Notes under the pieces: model-generated
Database searches by the model: none
The model's input: only the letters and a program-made list of their open reading frames with translations
Told to the model about the DNA's origin: nothing
Part shown: positions 62,676 to 64,000 of the stretch, piece by piece
How positions within the stretch are numbered: the stretch's first letter is position 1
Layout of the letters: the number at the start of each line of letters is the position of its first letter
Program-made: the position numbers and the translations under genes
Assembly (NCBI GenBank): GCA_963719875.1
Contig: CAVRDJ010000002.1
Coordinates: 1,178,001-1,242,000 of the forward strand
Source of the DNA: Palsa-360 sp963719875
GTDB taxonomy: Bacteria; Acidobacteriota; Terriglobia; Acidiferrales; UBA7541
Reading direction: 5' to 3'
DNA: 64,000 nt

Positions 62676-64000
62676 ATGCTCAAACGTGCCAAAGAAAACG
62701 CGCAAGCCGTGGCCGCAGCAGCGCTTCAGCCAGAACGGACGCAACCCCGTCCGGACGCGCCTGATTTGAAGAAACCCACGATCGCCGAAATTTTCGGGCC
62801 GGGCGGCGCAATTGAAAAATACATGCCTGGGGGCTACGAGCACCGGCCAACGCAGCTTGAGATGGCGGAACTCGTGGAAGCCGCGTTCAAGGAAAAGCGG
62901 CATCTGATTGTCGAGGCCGGGACGGGCACGGGGAAAACGCTGGCGTACTTGATTCCCGCGATTCGCAGCGGGCGGCGCGTGGTGATTTCGACGGCCACGA
63001 AATCTCTCCAGGAGCAACTCTTCGAGAAGGACATTCCGTTTCTCCAGAAACATTTCGCGCCGGAGTTGAAAGTGGCCGTGATGAAAGGCCGCGGTAATTT
63101 TTTGTGCCGCGAGAAAGTCTACCGGATGGGCGACCAGCCCGCGCTGAAGGGTTTCGATGAGTTGGACTGGTTTCAGCAAATCCGCGACTGGGAAAAAGTC
63201 ACGGCGACGGGCGACCGCGCGGAACTCAATTTTCTGCCCGATGATTCGGATTTGTGGCAACGGCTGGACGCGCGCCGCGACGCGTGCACCGGTTCAAAAT
63301 GCCCGGAGTTCAATCGGTGTTTCCTGACGGCGATGCACCAGCGCGCCGCCGAGGCGGACCTGATCATCGTGAATCACCATTTGTTTTTTGCCGACCTCGC
63401 GCTCAAGCAGGACGATTTCGGCAGCGTGCTTCCCGAATACGGCGCCGTGGTCTTCGACGAGGCCCATGAAATCGAAGATATCGCCAGCGATTTCTTCGGC
63501 CGGCAGATTTCAAATTATCGTTTTGAAGAACTGGCGCGCGACGCTGAGATTGTCGCCCGCGTCACAAAAGCTGGCGGCACGGGACTGCAAAAACAGATCG
63601 TGCGGATGCGCGAGCGCTCCCGCAGCTTTTTCGAGGCGTTCCCGGCGCGCGAGGGCCGGTTTCCGTTCGACAAGACGCAGCGCGCGGGCTTCCTCGAACA
63701 AAACCTCGAAGCCTACGACGCCCTGGTAAACGTGTTGAAAAGCCTGGAAGCGGAAATCGCATCGCTCCCCACAAAGCCCGAGGAGCTGCTGAATATCGCT
63801 CGCCGCGGAATGGAGCTGCGCGGCGAATTGAAATTCCTGTTCGAATCCAGCGAAGGAAACTACGTCTATTGGTTCGAACGCCGCAACAAGGGCGTGTTTG
63901 TCGCGGCGACGCCGATTGACGTGAGCGGCTTGCTGCGCGAGCGCCTGTTCGAGCCGTTCGAAACGATTATTCTCACTTCGGCGACGCTGGCGGTCGAAGG
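62676..64000 (+). CDS. DinG/XPD-type ATP-dependent DNA helicase (partial at right edge)
   Basis: About 441 codons are present; the gene continues past the window. Walker A EAGTGTGKTLAYLIPAI, motif Ia VISTATKSLQEQL, an Fe-S domain with Cys in FLCREKVYR and ACTGSKCPEFNRCF (four Cys), IVNHHLFFADLAL, the DEAH box VVFDEAHEIEDIA, and motif III ILTSATLAVEG at the edge. It belongs to the Fe-S superfamily 2 helicases that unwind DNA 5'-3' in repair. I chose ATG 62676 (MLKRAKENAQ); no strong ribosome-binding site is seen. Confidence 0.92.
   Translation, partial: MLKRAKENAQAVAAAALQPERTQPRPDAPDLKKPTIAEIFGPGGAIEKYMPGGYEHRPTQLEMAELVEAAFKEKRHLIVEAGTGTGKTLAYLIPAIRSGRRVVISTATKSLQEQLFEKDIPFLQKHFAPELKVAVMKGRGNFLCREKVYRMGDQPALKGFDELDWFQQIRDWEKVTATGDRAELNFLPDDSDLWQRLDARRDACTGSKCPEFNRCFLTAMHQRAAEADLIIVNHHLFFADLALKQDDFGSVLPEYGAVVFDEAHEIEDIASDFFGRQISNYRFEELARDAEIVARVTKAGGTGLQKQIVRMRERSRSFFEAFPAREGRFPFDKTQRAGFLEQNLEAYDALVNVLKSLEAEIASLPTKPEELLNIARRGMELRGELKFLFESSEGNYVYWFERRNKGVFVAATPIDVSGLLRERLFEPFETIILTSATLAVE

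Overview
The window looks like chromosomal DNA from an Acidobacteriota-type bacterium. This is inferred from the gene mix, not from a marker-gene comparison: an eukaryotic-like Ser/Thr kinase fused to PD40/TolB-like repeats, a TonB-ExbB-ExbD-ExbD set, carboxypeptidase-regulatory-like proteins, DUF4136, moderately high GC, and many short palindromic elements between genes. No rRNA, tRNA or CRISPR array was recognised.

Positions 1-22900 are almost entirely on the minus strand and mostly housekeeping. Read in the direction of transcription they hold: an alpha/beta hydrolase; two oligopeptide-type ABC ATPases separated by a methyltransferase; tgt-yajC-secD-secF; tonB-exbB-exbD-exbD; a TPR lipoprotein; the (p)ppGpp enzyme Rel; a small lipoprotein; peptide deformylase; an M1-like lipoprotein that has lost its zinc site; ridA; and a MoxR/DUF58/BatA-like membrane module that runs off the left edge. 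Positions 23100-31100 hold a cupin, a Ser/Thr kinase, an MFS transporter, an NAD-binding epimerase-like protein, a HicB-HicA-HicB cluster and the principal sigma factor. Positions 31800-43900 hold an isoquinoline-1-oxidoreductase-like molybdoenzyme pair, a HAD phosphatase, a PilZ protein, Ada, a LolA-like protein, folP, an M28-like protein with a degenerate active site, dnaG and a SnoaL-like protein. Positions 44000-54500 hold a PIN-domain module with a phased-repeat operator, mutS2 and a LOG-family protein, two CarboxypepD_reg-like proteins behind a LysW-like zinc ribbon, a NUDIX hydrolase, a compact penicillin-binding transpeptidase, pcm, a DUF4136 protein and citrate synthase. Positions 54779-57460 are a kinase-PD40 gene broken by about seven frameshifts, followed by an IS110-type transposase scrap. 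The right end holds polA, an AT-richer TcmP/DUF5131 pair and the start of a DinG/XPD-type helicase.

The most unusual structural signal is a set of about eighteen intergenic elements, 60-105 bp long, in at least seven sequence families. They share one plan: two inverted arms, each arm itself a short hairpin with a 4-nt loop, often with outer ends like GTAGCGC/GCGCTAC or GTAGGAC/GTCCTAC. All eight copies of the commonest family sit 0-17 bp after a stop codon, including inside operons. Other points worth a second look are the TcmP/DUF5131 pair, the PIN module whose 10-bp repeats overlap its promoter, the doubled HicB, and two secreted pseudo-peptidases.
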